Shown here piece after piece: positions 33,532 to 46,075 of a stretch of DNA of 64,000 bases. The stretch covers positions 1 to 64,000 of the forward strand of contig JASAND010020843.1 in the NCBI GenBank assembly GCA_030248195.1, given 5' to 3'. This DNA comes from Trissonchulus latispiculum (lineage: Eukaryota; Nematoda; Enoplea; Enoplida; Ironidae). A program made the position numbers and the translations under genes. Position 1 is the stretch's first letter. Every line of letters starts with the position of its first letter. The notes under the pieces were generated by a model. That model saw only the letters and a list, made by a program, of their open reading frames with translations, was not told the origin of the DNA and searched no databases.

Positions 33532-33802
33532 AAAAATGTAGCTTTTTTCGACTTTCGAATTCGGACCAAGGGGAACCGAAACGTTTTTGTCTTCGACTTT
33601 GCTGAAAAGTTTTATATTGGGGTTTTCGAGGTCGTTGAACACGAATCTGAAGTCCATTTTTCGATTCAGCTTTTTATTTGCTCAGTACAAGCTAAAGTTG
33701 TAAGCTTAAGATGTAACCTTATGTTATATAACTTTTCGGCAAAATCGAAGACAAAAATTTTTTCGGTTCCCCATGGTCCCCACTTGCGAATCGAAAAAAT
33801 TT
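33532..33802. repeat. foldback with about 80-bp arms
   Basis: The left arm (33532-33615) and right arm (33726-33802) are imperfect inverted copies containing GGGGAACCGAAA, TTTTTGTCTTCGA and GCTGAAAAGTT. A G-run (GGGGGGGGAGGT) follows at 33909. Probably the interior of another non-autonomous element whose ends I could not set. Confidence 0.5.
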
Positions 33803-34563
33803 GATTTTCGCTAAATCAAAAAATTTTGTGAGATTTGAAGTCAGCGTGGTCGAAAACAAACTCATACCAAATTTTAGCTCATTTGGTCGTTTTAAGAATT
33901 TTAGGACTGGGGGGGGAGGTAAACGAGACAAGACCCAAAATGTCCGGACCGCTAACCAAATAAGTCACGAATTTCAACCTCTTTACTTCACTGAGAACAT
34001 TCGACTTCTCATTCAGTACAAAGGAAATGGAGAGAACGTTATGCAATTTGAGCATTCAATACCTGCTCTGTTCTCAGGAAATTTATTATGTTCGAACTTA
34101 TTATTGATTGAAGGCAACTCTGTTTTAAATAAGGGAGGACCAGTTCAACCTGTTTAATCAAATCTGTTTACATACCTTTCATAAGAACAAGTCGTTTTAT
34201 CGTTACTAGTGCCTAGTACAATGGGTAGTTCAGAGATTTCAGTGGAGGATTCGATTCAAGCTAAAATGCAGAAAACTAAGTTGAAATCAATTGCTACTAC
34301 TGCTACTACTGTATTACGAGGCCATCCGCTGAACTTCTTTGCAAGCTTATCAATCAATTTCCTATGCCTGTTCCCAATGACATCAAGACTATATTTTCCC
34401 ATTTTTTCCATTTCCCAGTTTACGTCTACTGAAACATTTCTTTTATTACCAGAGGCAATCTGAATCTAATAGGAATCTATATCTGATTTTGTCCAGATTT
34501 CGTGTTCAAAAGGCGATTTCTGTCAGGCTTTTGTTTCAAAGTTTATGTTTCGAGTCAGGGCTG

Positions 34564-35100
34564 ACCGAAGTTGGTTCACTATTTGCTGATTACATAGAAA
34601 CCAAAATTAACCCAACAAGTTTCCCCGATCTTACGAACAGGAGAACATAATATTATAATCACACGTTTTCAGCAATTTTCACATTTTCATAGTCAACTTT
34701 AACCAATTATTACTAACCAATTAGTAAACCAATAATTTCCAACACCTGTCCGAAGTTGGTTCTCTATTTGCTGATTACATAGAAACCAAAATTAACCAAA
34801 CAAGTTTCCCCAGTCTTACGAACGTGTGAACATAAAATTATAATCACCCGTTTTCAGCCAATTTTCACATTTTCATAGTCAATTTTAACCAATTATTACT
34901 AACCAATTAGTCAACCAATAATTCCCAACAAATCACCGAAGTTGGTTCACTATTTGCTGATCACACAGAAACCAAAACTAACCCAACAAGTTTCCCCAAT
35001 CTTACGAACTCGCGAACATAAAATTATAATCACACGTTTTCAGCCAATTTCTACATTTTCATAGTCAACCTTAACCAATTATTACTAACCAATTAGCCAA
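34564..35100. repeat. 186-bp satellite family S1, three units, inverted orientation
   Basis: Units start with CCGAAGTTGGTTC at about 34564, 34752 and 34936 and contain AACCAATTATTACTAACCAA. It is the reverse complement of the array at 43193-44010. Confidence 0.9.
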
Positions 35101-35405
35101 TTTTCTGTTCTACCTTGTCCTTCGCTGTTGTATCTCAAATCGCTCAAATTCTCTCTTTTTACAGTTTCTCTTTTAAGTTCAAATTTGATGGGTCGTCCTT
35201 TTAGCAGAGGAAGAGTAGTAGATAGCTTTCTGCTGGTGCGGTCTGTTAAGTGCTATTCGTGACCTGGGACGGGTGGGCTTGTGCACATTTTCAGGTGCAT
35301 ATAGGGAGCATATAGGGAACTTCCCCCCGAATCGAATATTATTGTGTGACTGCGAATCTATTTGTCAGTCTGAATCAGTCTGAACGGAGTCTGAGTATCA
35401 GTAAG

Positions 35406-35513
35406 AGAGAGAGAGAGAGAGAGTGTGTGTGTGTGTGTGTGTGCGTGCGTGTGTGTGTGTGTGTGTATGTGTGTGTGTGTGTGGTGTGTGTGTGTGTGTG
35501 TGTGTGTGTCAAT
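35406..35513. repeat. (GA)n-(GT)n microsatellite
   Basis: About 10 GA dinucleotides followed by a roughly 90-bp, nearly pure TG tract. Confidence 0.95.
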
Positions 35514-35745
35514 GATTGTGTGTGTCGATTAAGTTGTTTAGTACATAGTTCTTTAGGGAATTGAAGCTTAGTTCTTAGCGGCTAATATACGATTTGGATT
35601 CCGTAATTCGCTGAGTCGAACAGAGTTCTAATTTAAGTCAGTCTGGAGCCCTTTCTTGATTGATTCATAGACCTAAGAGTAGATCCTATTCTAGTCTTCT
35701 CGCTGTCTGCCTCTCTGTGTAGAGATTTTGCGACTCCGAATCTTA

Positions 35746-35896
35746 GGGCTTTTTCAGGAAAGGGTAGAGTAGAGTTAAAATACACTCGATCCTTTTCATG
35801 AATGAGTTGAAAGAGGGAAAGTCCAGCTTGAGTGGAGTTAAAACGAGTTAAAGCAGCTAATTTTAACTCTACTCTACTCTTTCCTGAAAAGGCCCT
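35746..35896. mobile_element. 151-bp TA-flanked MITE
   Basis: TA (35744-35745 and 35897-35898) around inverted ends GGGCTTTTTCAGGAAAGGGT / ACTCTTTCCTGAAAAGGCCC, about 36 bp long. Absent from the paralogous repeat at 31260, which reads GAATCTGTGTCC at that point. Confidence 0.8.
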
Positions 35897-36395
35897 TAGT
35901 CCTTTTATTACAAAATATGACATGACATGACCAATGACCAATGAATCTAGATAAAACTTCAAAATCGCTGAGCGTTTGCTGCTGTCGCATAATTTCAATT
36001 CAAAGTTATTATTTATGCGTGAGTGCTAACTTCAAGCTAGTTCCACAGTAATCGCTCGCTGCCTACACAGTGAAACAAGTAGGCCCAAAAAGGGCATTAT
36101 TACTCTATTTAGCCGTTAAAAACTACAGGTTGCGAGTTAATTACATGCTGTGCTCGAAGTAGGCAATTCATGAATAAGTCAACAATGATACGTGTAATAC
36201 ATCTGCCGCGGCAATGCGCATGCATGCAAGCGGCACTGCCGCGACAGAGTTAGTAGACAGGCATATAGACATAGTGACGCGTGAAACGTGTCGGGTTTCA
36301 AAGTAGACAGTGAAATTTGTTAGTAAGAGAAAGAAAAACAGATTCACCAAAATCTAACGTGATTTTCGAGAAAAGTGGTACACATGGCATGCAAA

Positions 36396-37850
36396 GGACT
36401 AAGGTCCTTGTAAGGCACGCCCCCGAATGAAACATTGAAGCTGAGGTTCAAAGTTTGACAGATGGTTTTTAAACGCATCCATAGACGAACAGGTGACTGT
36501 GTGCTCAGGTAGGTAATTCCAAATATTTGCAAGTCTATAAAAGAATGAGTATCCGGTGCGAGATTTTCGATACTGTTTCGGTCTAACTGACAGGCTATTT
36601 TGTCCCCTACTGCCAGCGTCAGAAGTATAAGTAAAGCAATCACCAAAAGCACAATCATACACATTATATATTATGTTATGCATAACACATAAATCAAAAA
36701 TTATGCGTCTCATTTCAAGAGACTGTAACCCACACCTTTCTAGCCTTTGCTTCTACGTATAAGTATTTAGCCCATTTAAGCGTTTCTTAAACGATCGTTG
36801 TACACTTTCTATGGTATCAATATCTTTTAACAAATAGGGCGACCAGATCGGAGTGCAGTATTCTAGGACAGGGAGAACATAAGTGACAAATAATTTAGTC
36901 AAGAATTTAACATCTCTACTGTTAAAGCTGCTAAAAATAATTCCTGATCGTTGACTTGCCTTAGATTTTAACATAGAAATATGATGCGAAAAACTCAAAT
37001 CATGAGAGATGGCAATACCTAAATCCTTGACGAACTCAGCAGAATTTATAGTCTGGTTGTTTAGAAGGTAGTTATTGTGATCATTTAGAGTTCCCACATG
37101 CAAAACAGTACACTTAGCAACAGAAACATTCATCTGCCAATCTATAGTCCAGGAATCAACAGCTAATAGATCTGACTGATGTAGGGCGGCTTCTACAGGT
37201 GAATTTACAATCATTGAAATCTTAGCATCGTCAGTAAATAAACAGGTTTCGCCGACTAATTTATCTGGAAAGTCGTTTATGTACACAAGAAAAAGAATAG
37301 GGCCCAAGACCAATCCCTGTGGCACCCCACTGCTAACAGCCTTCCAAGAAGATTTAACATTGCCCAGCTTAACACGCTGAAACCTGTTCGACAAAAATGC
37401 CTTAATCCAATCTAAAAGTTGCCCTCTAATTCCACAGGCTTCCAATTTACGTAGCAGTTTGCAATGAGACACTGTATCAAAGATCGATGTAAACAATATC
37501 AATGGAATCTCCTCTATCCCAAGATTCAAACCATTGATACATTGAACTTAGCAATTGCGTTAGTGTCGATTTGTTCTTGACGAAACCATGTTGACACGAA
37601 TTAAAAAGATTGAGACGCGCAAAGTGATGCACCATAAAAGGTTTAAGTACACGCTCCATAATAATACTACAAGCAGCAGTTAAAGTCACAGGTCTATGAT
37701 TTTGAGGGTTTCTACGATTTCCCTTTTTATAAATAGGACAGACATCAGCTCTGAGCCAATCGTCCGGTAGTGCAGACAGAAGAAGTGATTTTTTAAAAAT
37801 TAGAGTAAGTACGTATATATATCTCTCAGCAAATCTTTTGGGACTTTAAA
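36396..37850 (-). pseudogene. CR1/L2-like non-LTR reverse transcriptase, 5'-truncated
   Basis: On the - strand from about 37850: FKKSLLLSALPDDWLRADV, CPIYKKGNRRNPQNHRPVTL, QHGFVKNKSTLTQL, DIVYIDL then TSIFDTVSH (frame change near 37500), SSGVPQGLVLGPILFLVYIN and the catalytic box FTDDAK. The thumb region follows (FVKDLGIAISHDLSF, VLPVLEYCTPIW), then a TAG at about 36755, and a C-terminal part ending GRALQGP-stop near 36399. There is no RNase H, and the C-terminal organisation fits CR1/L2/Jockey-type elements. The endonuclease half is missing, the usual outcome of incomplete target-primed insertion. One nonsense codon and one frameshift make it inactive. Confidence 0.9.
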
Positions 37851-39642
37851 ACTTTTGGAATTTTTGGTACCAACATGGGGATCAGACAGGGTCAACTTTG
37901 GTGGGTCATCCTAAACTACTGGAAAGATCAAGCCCAAAACGGATTACAGTTTCACAGAAGGCTGTCTCTAACTTCACGATGGTATATGCAAATTGGCTCT
38001 AGTGCCTGTGGTGAGACCTGGGGATGACCCAGACTAGGCGGAAAAAACCTATGCGCAGGAAAAAACCCAAATTTCAATAGAAATTTCTTTCTATCTAACA
38101 ATAAGTAGCAAAGGAAAAATTCATGCATTTCTTAGGCCAATAGAGCCTCCTGATCAATTTGGTATAGATTTTACCTAGGTTCAAGCTTCTATTTATGTGT
38201 GCCAGGTGGCCAAAATCTGACATTGTGCCATTTCAATCCACGCCAAATTTTTAAATTTCGTTAAGAATCGCCAATTTGTCACAAAAATAAGTCGGGCTTG
38301 GCTTTAAAAGCAATAAAAACACGTTTTCTGTGTGATAGGGTGCTTAAACTAGAAATTAAACAAATTTCAAATTAAAAACTTTCAATTTTGCTTATGTTTA
38401 CGTGTTAAACATACAAAATTTTCACAATTAGACAGAAGTTTTGCAAAAAATATTGATTTTTTAATGCAAATGTACGTATCTAGGTATAGTCAGGGGGGGG
38501 GGATAGAAAAACACGAATAGGGAAGCAAGCCTCCAACTTTTTCTTCGCTTGGATTTGGATCGGTTTGAGTATACCGTTATGAACCGTGGGCAAATACCTA
38601 TCCAATCGTATATTCAAACTTCGCTTATTCCTCACTCAGCTTTGGCAGTAACAGGATTTGTCCACGTTTTTTTTACCCGCAAATAAGGGAAAAAACATGG
38701 TGAGGGGATAAAAAACATGGCACGGATTTCTACCAACCAACCATTTAGAGTGGTTTAAAAGCATTGTTTCAGTTGTTTTTAGCGTGCAAAACTACCTAGG
38801 CACCCTTCTATCCTAACAGCAAGCTTAATACCCGATTGGTCAAAATGCTAAATCCGCCGTACTTAACCTGTTTGGGCATGAAACGTGCTGGAAACTGGCC
38901 ATAATATGCAGAATATCACTAGAAACAAGTTAGTTGTGTTAAAAATTGCAATATACCATCATTTTTTAAGTTTTTTCAAAATTTTCGTTTTTACCATAGA
39001 AACTTATGAAACCTGGCATGTTGATGCTGCAAATCAAATTTTCGAGCTAGAAGCTTCAAAAATGCTCAAAGTTGGCATATTTTGTGGTTTTTAGTGGTGA
39101 TAAAGCATTCTCTTCCCTATAGAAGCATTAGTTGCGCTTTCCTAAAGCATACGCAAAAATTTTTAAATTTGGTCACCATGTTTTTCCCCGCTCTAGTGGA
39201 CCCAATGCGGGGGAAAAACATGGTCAAATTTTTTTACTCGATGTACGCAGGGGAAAACCACTATTGCCATGTGATAGAGCAAGTCAAATTATGCCCGCAT
39301 GCCAATTTATAGTAGCCAAAGTTTGATAGTTGGTTAGATATAGACTTGCAAACTTTCGAAAATCCTTAGCATTTTGGCCAATTTTGGGAGGTCAACTTTG
39401 GTCAAGTACTATACTTAGAGAATCAAACTTAGAAACCAATCTGGTACTGTAGCGTATACTTCTAGACTTGCTCTTTCTAATGGACTATACTAGGCAGCTG
39501 CAACTGCTATGGTTGGGGAGTAGGCGACCATGCTATTTTTTCCCCTTCTTTTCCGTCATGTTTTCCCCCCTCTATCTATACTAAAAATGGATCTTTTGCG
39601 TTTTCCAATCTCCCAGGCTATTGATTGGCCTAAAGTTGGGCA
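37851..39642. other. non-coding, AT-rich, possible old element
   Basis: No gene supported. G-run tracts at about 38492 and C-runs at 39560 sit in loosely inverted contexts (TATAGTCAGGGGGGGGG / CCCCCCTCTATCTATACT), with repeated AAAACATGG motifs between. This may be a decayed non-autonomous element, but ends and target duplication are unclear. Confidence 0.35.
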
Positions 39643-39650
39643 TTTGTAGG

Positions 39651-40516
39651 TAGGGATGCACCGGGAACTGGCCCCGGCCCCTGGCCCCGGTGCGGCACCG
39701 GGGCCAGGCCCCGGCTCCGGCCCCGGTCCCGGTAGTCAGGCCCCAGCCCCGGCCCCGGCCCCGGCCCCGGTGGTCAGGCCCCGGCTTCAACCGGGGCCTG
39801 AACTCAGCTAACTTTGTAGACATAGGTGTGTTAGGGGGGTGGGGGGACCCCTCCCCCCAAATGGAGGGGTCGCAGACCCTCCCCCCTAAAAAATTTTTCT
39901 ACCCCTCCCCCCAAATCTGCCTTCGACCGACCCCCCCTAAAAATTTTCAACCCCCTACCTGGATTTTTGCAAGTTTTTAGCCAAAAATTCGAAAATTTTC
40001 AAAATAATCAGCGAAAATTGCTAAAATTCGCCTTATTACCTTAAAAATCGCTAAAAATTGCTGAAAACTGAGATAAATTTTCAGTTTTTTAGCGAAAAAC
40101 CGATTTTTCGCCGACCCCCCCCTCAAAAATTTTTCTTACCCCTCCCCTCAAATCGACCTTTTCTCGACCCCCCTCCTCCTTTTTTGCCAAACCCACCACC
40201 CTACTTTTTTTCAAACCCCCACCCCCACTTTTTTCGTCAGCCACACCTATGTTTGTAGATGTTTTAACTTGACTTTTTACTAGAATTTTGCAACTTTTGA
40301 CGGCAATAATGAATTTAAACAAGGAGATAGTCACTTGGCTCAACGAAAACAACATTAATATAGTGTTTGTACCAGATTTTCGTGACCTGTTAAAATTTTT
40401 AAAAATTTGAGCTACTTTCTGTCTTTAAGGCCCCGGCCCCGGCCCCGGTACCGGGGCCGCGATTTGGCCCCGGGCCCGGCTAGGGCCCCGGTAGTGGCGG
40501 CCCCGGTGCATCTCTA
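39651..40516. mobile_element. non-autonomous hAT element with GGCCCCGG arrays, host of a nested hAT
   Basis: Exact 8-bp duplication TTTGTAGG (39643-39650 and 40517-40524) around ends TAGGGATGCACCGGG / CCCGGTGCATCTCTA. Arrays of CCCCGGCCCCGG lie inside both ends (39665-39795 and 40430-40505). A second element sits inside at 39821-40251. Confidence 0.85.
39821..40251. mobile_element. 431-bp hAT MITE nested in another hAT element
   Basis: Exact 8-bp duplication TTTGTAGA (39813-39820 and 40252-40259) and ends CATAGGTGTG / CACACCTATG. The interior consists of G-runs and C-runs around repeated AAAATTGCTAAAA motifs. Further copies of the right end (ACACCTATG) occur near 40849 and 41232. Confidence 0.85.
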
Positions 40517-40524
40517 TTTGTAGG

Positions 40525-42587
40525 GTAAATTTTGTAAAAGTTTTCAAAAAAGTCAAAATTTTTCGCTTAACGTGTTTATTATCGCGAGAAATACGTACAC
40601 GTTTATAACGGTTTTATGGACTTCTAGACTCAATATTGACCTTATTCTGGACTCAGAAACATGTTGGCAATCAACTTTTCGAGCTTAAAAACACTGGCTA
40701 ATGTTAAAATCACTTAATGATTTCATGTTTTTTGCATTAGCAACGGCTGAAAATGCGATTTTTAAAATAAAAATAGAAAACTTTTTGGGGGAGTTTGGGG
40801 GGGGGGTCTAAAAAGGGGCCCCACAACCCAAATCCCCGTTACACCTATGGTGGGGGGCCCCGCCCCCCCCCTGAAAAAAATACCCTGCCCCACCAGTAGC
40901 GGCGCCAGGATTTTTTGAAGGGGGCCCGGCCCAAAACTCCGGCGACTTTTTTTGGGAAATCCAAAATTTTTGCCAAATTTTAACAAATTTTACCTTAGAT
41001 TTCCAAAAAATTTTTCAAATTTTAGAAATTATATATGTTTCGATTTTTGGCAAAAATTTGCCGATTTTTTAAAAAAATTTCTGAAAACTCTCAAATTATG
41101 CATATAAACAGCTGAAAAACTTTTCCAGGGGGGCCGACATCCCAAAGGGAGGGGCCCAAATCGCAAGGGGGCCCGGGGCCCCCGCCCCCCCCTGGTGCCA
41201 CCACTGTATATACCCCACCCCAAATCTCCGTTACACCTATGCTTTTACACACATATATATATATATGTAGTTGCCTTGGGGAGGGGGGGTATTTCCCCCC
41301 AAAATTTTCGGCCAACTTTACCCCCCCCCCCAGATTTTTTTGACTTGCCCTCCGGGTCCGGGAGGTGGGTGAGATGACTGAAACGCTAACAAACCGGGCT
41401 AAACAAAATCACAATTCGGGCAATTTTTACAATTTCAATGGCAAAAACAGGTGGACAAGGGGGGAATTTCCCTCCCCCCCCCCCTCGGCGAAGTCGTCCA
41501 CAAGGGGTCGCAAAATTGCTCCCACAAGGGGTAAGAAAATTGGCCACAAGGGACATCGGTTAACTCAGCATTACACCTTTAACGTGAGACACCTGCAATA
41601 ATATGGGAATTTTGCAGGATTTTTGCAGAATTTTGCAGGCCAGGTTCTGATTTCTGCAGATTTTTGCAGCTGGAGATATCGTACATTCAAAATTGGCAAA
41701 AAGGTGTAATGCCTGCTAAACCTTTGCTAGGCAACGACGTGCATGATCTATCTTCTTTAGAGTTGAAGATGTGTAATTTATTATATAAACGGCTCAATAG
41801 GTTAAAATTGAAGGAGTAAATACTAATTACTTAGTTTTTAGACATGTAAGGCTACATATCTTTTACTGTTGCACGAACCAGGACAACTTTAACAATTGAC
41901 AATGTTCGAGTTTTTTGATATTGTGCCTCCCCCCCACTAAAATGACAAATTTTGGCGACCCCCCCCAAGATTTTCAGATTTTTGCTACCCCCGCCCAGAT
42001 GTTTGGCCAGTGACCAAAAATGGAATAAAATCGAAAATTTAGGGGGTCCCTTACCCTTGTCCGTCGGGAACCCCCCCCCCCCGATCTTTTGCCCAACCTA
42101 TGCCCTCCCCCAAATGGTCGTCTTGACCCCCTCCTTCAAAATTTTGGAGGCTGATACCCGGTACCCCCCGCAAATGGCAAAATCCCAGGTACACCCTCAA
42201 AATTAAAAAAAATTAGCGAATTTTTTGAAAAATTTCAAATTTTCCGAATTATTACAAGTGTTGAAATACATAGCGCTGATTTTTAGCTGTAAACATAGCC
42301 CTGTCTAGACTGTCATTTTGGTATATAAATCGCCTCTCTAAGTCCTGTCGTTAATTAGTAATTAACACGGTTAATAAGCCGGGGTAAAAAACCAATGGCG
42401 GGAAAAAACCAACCGATGGGAAAAAAACCAACCCCAATATTCAAATCAAATCAAATATGTTTATTTGGCCAGTCAATGATACATTCTGGATACGCACATC
42501 AAGAGAGCAACTATATATACAATATACCTATGGCCAAAATGGAGTCACGCAAAAATCTGCGTTCCCCACCCAAAACAAAAAATGAAA
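40525..42587. other. non-coding, fragments of G-run/C-run MITEs
   Basis: Contains partial elements: CAGTAGCGGCGCCAGG at about 40893 faces CCTGGTGCCACCACTG at about 41209, and right ends GTTACACCTATG sit at about 40849 and 41233. Target duplications were not resolved. No gene is supported; the Pro/Gly-rich frames follow the homopolymer tracts. Confidence 0.45.
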
Positions 42588-42627
42588 CCAACAACAACAA
42601 CAACAACAACAACAATAACAAACAACG
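42588..42627. repeat. (CAA)n microsatellite
   Basis: CCAACAACAACAACAACAAC... repeated about a dozen times, then degenerate. Confidence 0.9.
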
Positions 42628-43192
42628 GTAAAGACAACGACAACAACAAATTAAGCACATTTTATGTAAGTTCACAACATATTTTATATATATATATATA
42701 TATGTATATTATATTCAGCAGAAAAATAACAATTTACGCACGGCTAATCAAACTTGTATTTTAGAAACCTTTATAAATGAACTGAATCGAGCCTGTTTTT
42801 AAACGCAAGAACCAAAAATGCTCCTTCGTCGCATGTAAAATACATATGAGTACTCTCAGGCAGGTTGTACAAACACGGAAACTAGCCTGTAAAATGCATA
42901 TGAGTGGCGTTGAGGTTGTAAATTAAGAAAAACAAGTTGCAACGGATTAACATATGAGCCTGTCCCACAACGAGGCTCATATTGGCGTATGTCATAATAT
43001 AATTTGTCGATATTTGACCTTCATATAAATAGCACGTAAAGCTTTTCATTACAAAATTGTCCTTCACACATCTTGTCGCTAAGACATTATACTGTGCATA
43101 CGCATTATACGGCATGCCACTTGGCGCTCTGACTCAGAGCCATGTGGGGAAAGCATTACGTATGTGAGACTAGTGTGTCATAGTGTTCCGAG

Positions 43193-44010
43193 AATTTTGG
43201 TTTCTATGTAATCAGGAAATAGTGAACCAACTTCGATCAGGTGTTGGGAATTATTGGTTGACTAATTGGTTAGTAATAATTGGTTAAAGTTGACTATGAA
43301 AATGTGAAAATTGGCTGAAAACGTGTGATTATAATTTTATGTTCTCCAGTTCGTAAGATCGGGGAAACTTGTTGGGTTAATTTTGGTTTCTATGTAATCA
43401 TCAAATAGTGAACCAGCTTCGCTCAGCTGTTGAGAATTATTGGTTGACTAATTGGTTAGTAATAATTGGTTAAAGTTGACTATGAAAATGTGAAAATTGG
43501 CTGAAAACGGGTGATTATAATTTTATGTTCGCAAGTTCGTAAGATCGGGGAAACTTGTTGGGTTAATTTTGGTTTCTATGTAATCAGCAAATAGTGAACC
43601 AACTTCGATCAGGTGTTGGGAATTATTGGTTGACTAATTGGTTAGTAATAATTGGTTAAAGTTGACTATGAAAATGTGAAAATTGACTGAAAACGGGTGA
43701 TTATAATTTTATGTTCGCACGTTCGTAAGACTGGGGAAACTTGTTGGGTTAATTTTGGTTTCTGTGTGATCAGCAAATAGTGAACCAACTTCGGTGATTT
43801 GTTGGGAATTATTGGTTGACTAATTGGTTAGTAATAATTGGTTAAAATTGACTATGAAAATGTGAAAATTGGCTGAAAACGGGTGATTATAATTTTATGT
43901 TCACACGTTCGTAAGACTGGGGAAACTTGTTTGGTTAATTTTGGTTTCTATGTAATCAGCAAATAGTGAACCAACTTCGCTCAGCTGTTGGGAATTATTG
44001 GGAATTAAGT
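43193..44010. repeat. 186-bp satellite family S1, four-plus units
   Basis: AATTTTGGTTTCTATGTAAT recurs at 43193, 43379, 43565, 43751 and 43937, exactly 186 bp apart. Each unit also has GTGAACCAACTTCG, TTGGTTGACTAATTGG and GTGATTATAATTTTATG. The array ends abruptly after half a unit. Confidence 0.95.
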
Positions 44011-45900
44011 ATATATAGCGTTTATGTTTTGGAAAATTAAAAGCTTGACCTAATTTAACAAATTGTGACAAAAATTAAGGAGTACATACATATTTACAGT
44101 TCTTTCAACATGTCGAGCTTGGAAGCGAATCAGTGAAATTTCAGCTCTCAGCAAGATGTTTTTGAAGCCTGAATTAGACGATTTTCTTTAACCTTTGGTC
44201 ATCCATGAAACAAAAGTTATTTCGTTAAGCTCTATTAGTTCTTTAAAACAGTTAAAACACCCAACCCAAACTCGACTGGTTTGATTTCATTGCAACCAAT
44301 TTAATACAAGTGTTAAGCTTTTAGCTGTGTAAACGGCAGCATTTCAAAATTCATGGCGCGGCTATACTGAGGAAACGGATATAAATAAAACTACTTTTAT
44401 TTCGAAAACATTGCAACTGTTTTGACAATGAAGCAGGTAAGAAAATTATTGTCGTCAGGAACAGGCATTTAAATATGAAAATAAAAATTAGTATAAAATG
44501 CCTAAAAACAGGCCTTTAGAGAGCGAATTAAAACAAAGTTTGCGGTTGTTGCGGTCACAGGATTATGCCCACGCCCGCATGGCCCCGCGGGTACCCGCGG
44601 TTAACCCAATCCCGCTGCCAACTCTGGTGTAGAAGGGCCGCCCCCCTTCCACGGATGCAGTCCTCAGTTGAGGTGACACCTGGCTCTACAGCTGAGAATC
44701 CGGGGATGAGCACCGGCACCCCATATCCTGTGGCAGGACAGGGATATCTCCTGGGGTAAACCTATTAAGGGGGCTACGAATCTCACTAAGTTTGATGTTG
44801 CAAAAGCTAGAAACTCTTATGCCACGTATATATAATAGTATTAGGTTTCGTGCAAAATAATTTAAAGTTTGAAAGAAATCTACAATTTTATTAGATCTAA
44901 AACGGCGCACGGTCACCTCGCAACTTTTTGCCAATTTCAAACTTTGACCTGCCATTGCTACAGAAGGAAGCAATGCTCGAAAGCCGGAATACTTTTATTC
45001 AGACATATTTTTATTTAGTAAGTTAACATTCGTGGCAAAACAGTTTCAAAATTGGTCAAACCGTTAATCCACCAGAGCTGAAAAAGGATTTTTTAACCAA
45101 AATTTATATTTTGGAGTCCTGCTACAAATGGTGTGTGTATGAGATATATCAGAGAGTGTATATAACCCTTCTGGTACAATTCTGTTGAGTGTCGGATTTT
45201 TGGCGATTTTTCAAAGTCAAAATTTTGTAAAATTGGTGCTTTTTGTACCACCAAAAACGGGACCAGCGAAACATTTTCGAATCTCCTGCAGGATTGGCAA
45301 AAGCTACAGAAATCGCGTATTTATAGCTAGCTGCACTCTACGCATATACAGAACTCTTATGACAGTATGTAGTTGCAAATTTCTACCATTTGTAGTGCTC
45401 TCAAAAAATTTGCCACAAAATGTGCTAATTTTACCAAAAATCATCATTTTTCACAATTTTCACGTTCTTTTAATCATTTCTCACTCGTTTCGTTACCCAC
45501 TCGAAAGTCACCAAAATTGGCCCATAAAACTCTCAATGCCTGCCGGACAGTATGGTAAAGGCAAATGCTTCAAGGTAGAACTTTTCTGTCGTGTCGGCTC
45601 CTTTGATCTCCTTGTAGGTCGTAAGTCAATTTTTGAAATTCACAAAATTTGGACAAATTGGGTATCATTCGATAGCTGCTGATGAGTGGAACAACTTTTC
45701 TAATAGAACTAATGTGTATAAAATGTAGTATCTGAAAGTTAGAGCAAGTTAAAGTTTCAGGGCGCAGTTAGATGAGAAAGTCTCTATTAGAGTTGTTGGC
45801 CGGCCGAGGAAAAGAGGATACTACTTGATTTTATCTGTTATACATACCCAGGAGTAACTGTATGCATCAATTAATGCTAAATATTTTGTAAATTACACGA
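44011..45900. other. non-coding, nothing firm
   Basis: GC-rich palindromic text at 44570-44620 (CCCGCGGGTACCCGCGG) ends with CCAACTCTGG, like the hAT end at 27582, so an element end is likely there. The 165-codon open frame at 45185-45682 has no domain or splice support and is probably chance. Confidence 0.4.
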
Positions 45901-45904
45901 AAAA

Positions 45905-46075
45905 TATGGCAAAACTGGTACCGGCCGGCCTTTTTTGACCGGCCGGCCTGTTTAAACCGGCCGGCCGGTTTGCATCACCCAGCCGGCTGGCCGGCCGGAA
46001 ACGGCCGGCCGCCGGCCCGGCCAGCCGACCGGTTTCGGCCGGCCGGCCGGGTTCATAAGCTCGGCCGGCTGCCAA
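45905..46075. repeat. GGCCGGCC array
   Basis: Dense ACCGGCCGGCC motifs, of the same style as the arrays inside the hAT elements, but I found no terminal repeats or target duplication around it. Confidence 0.7.

Larger units (their letters stand above)
35113..36190 (+). repeat. dispersed repeat R1, copy 3, with MITE insertion and GT tract
   Basis: Close paralogue of 30620-31930 (see there), lacking a middle segment found in that copy and holding a microsatellite (GA)n(GT)n at about 35406-35513. It contains a different MITE from its paralogue. Confidence 0.65.

Noticed and set aside
30620..36190. A complete LTR retrotransposon with LTRs at 30.6-31.9 and 35.1-36.2 kb
   Set aside because: No matching flanking duplication, no coding interior and no clear primer binding site; kept as a dispersed repeat pair only.
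45185..45682. 165-codon open frame as a host gene
   Set aside because: No recognisable domain, AT-rich codon noise and no splice support.
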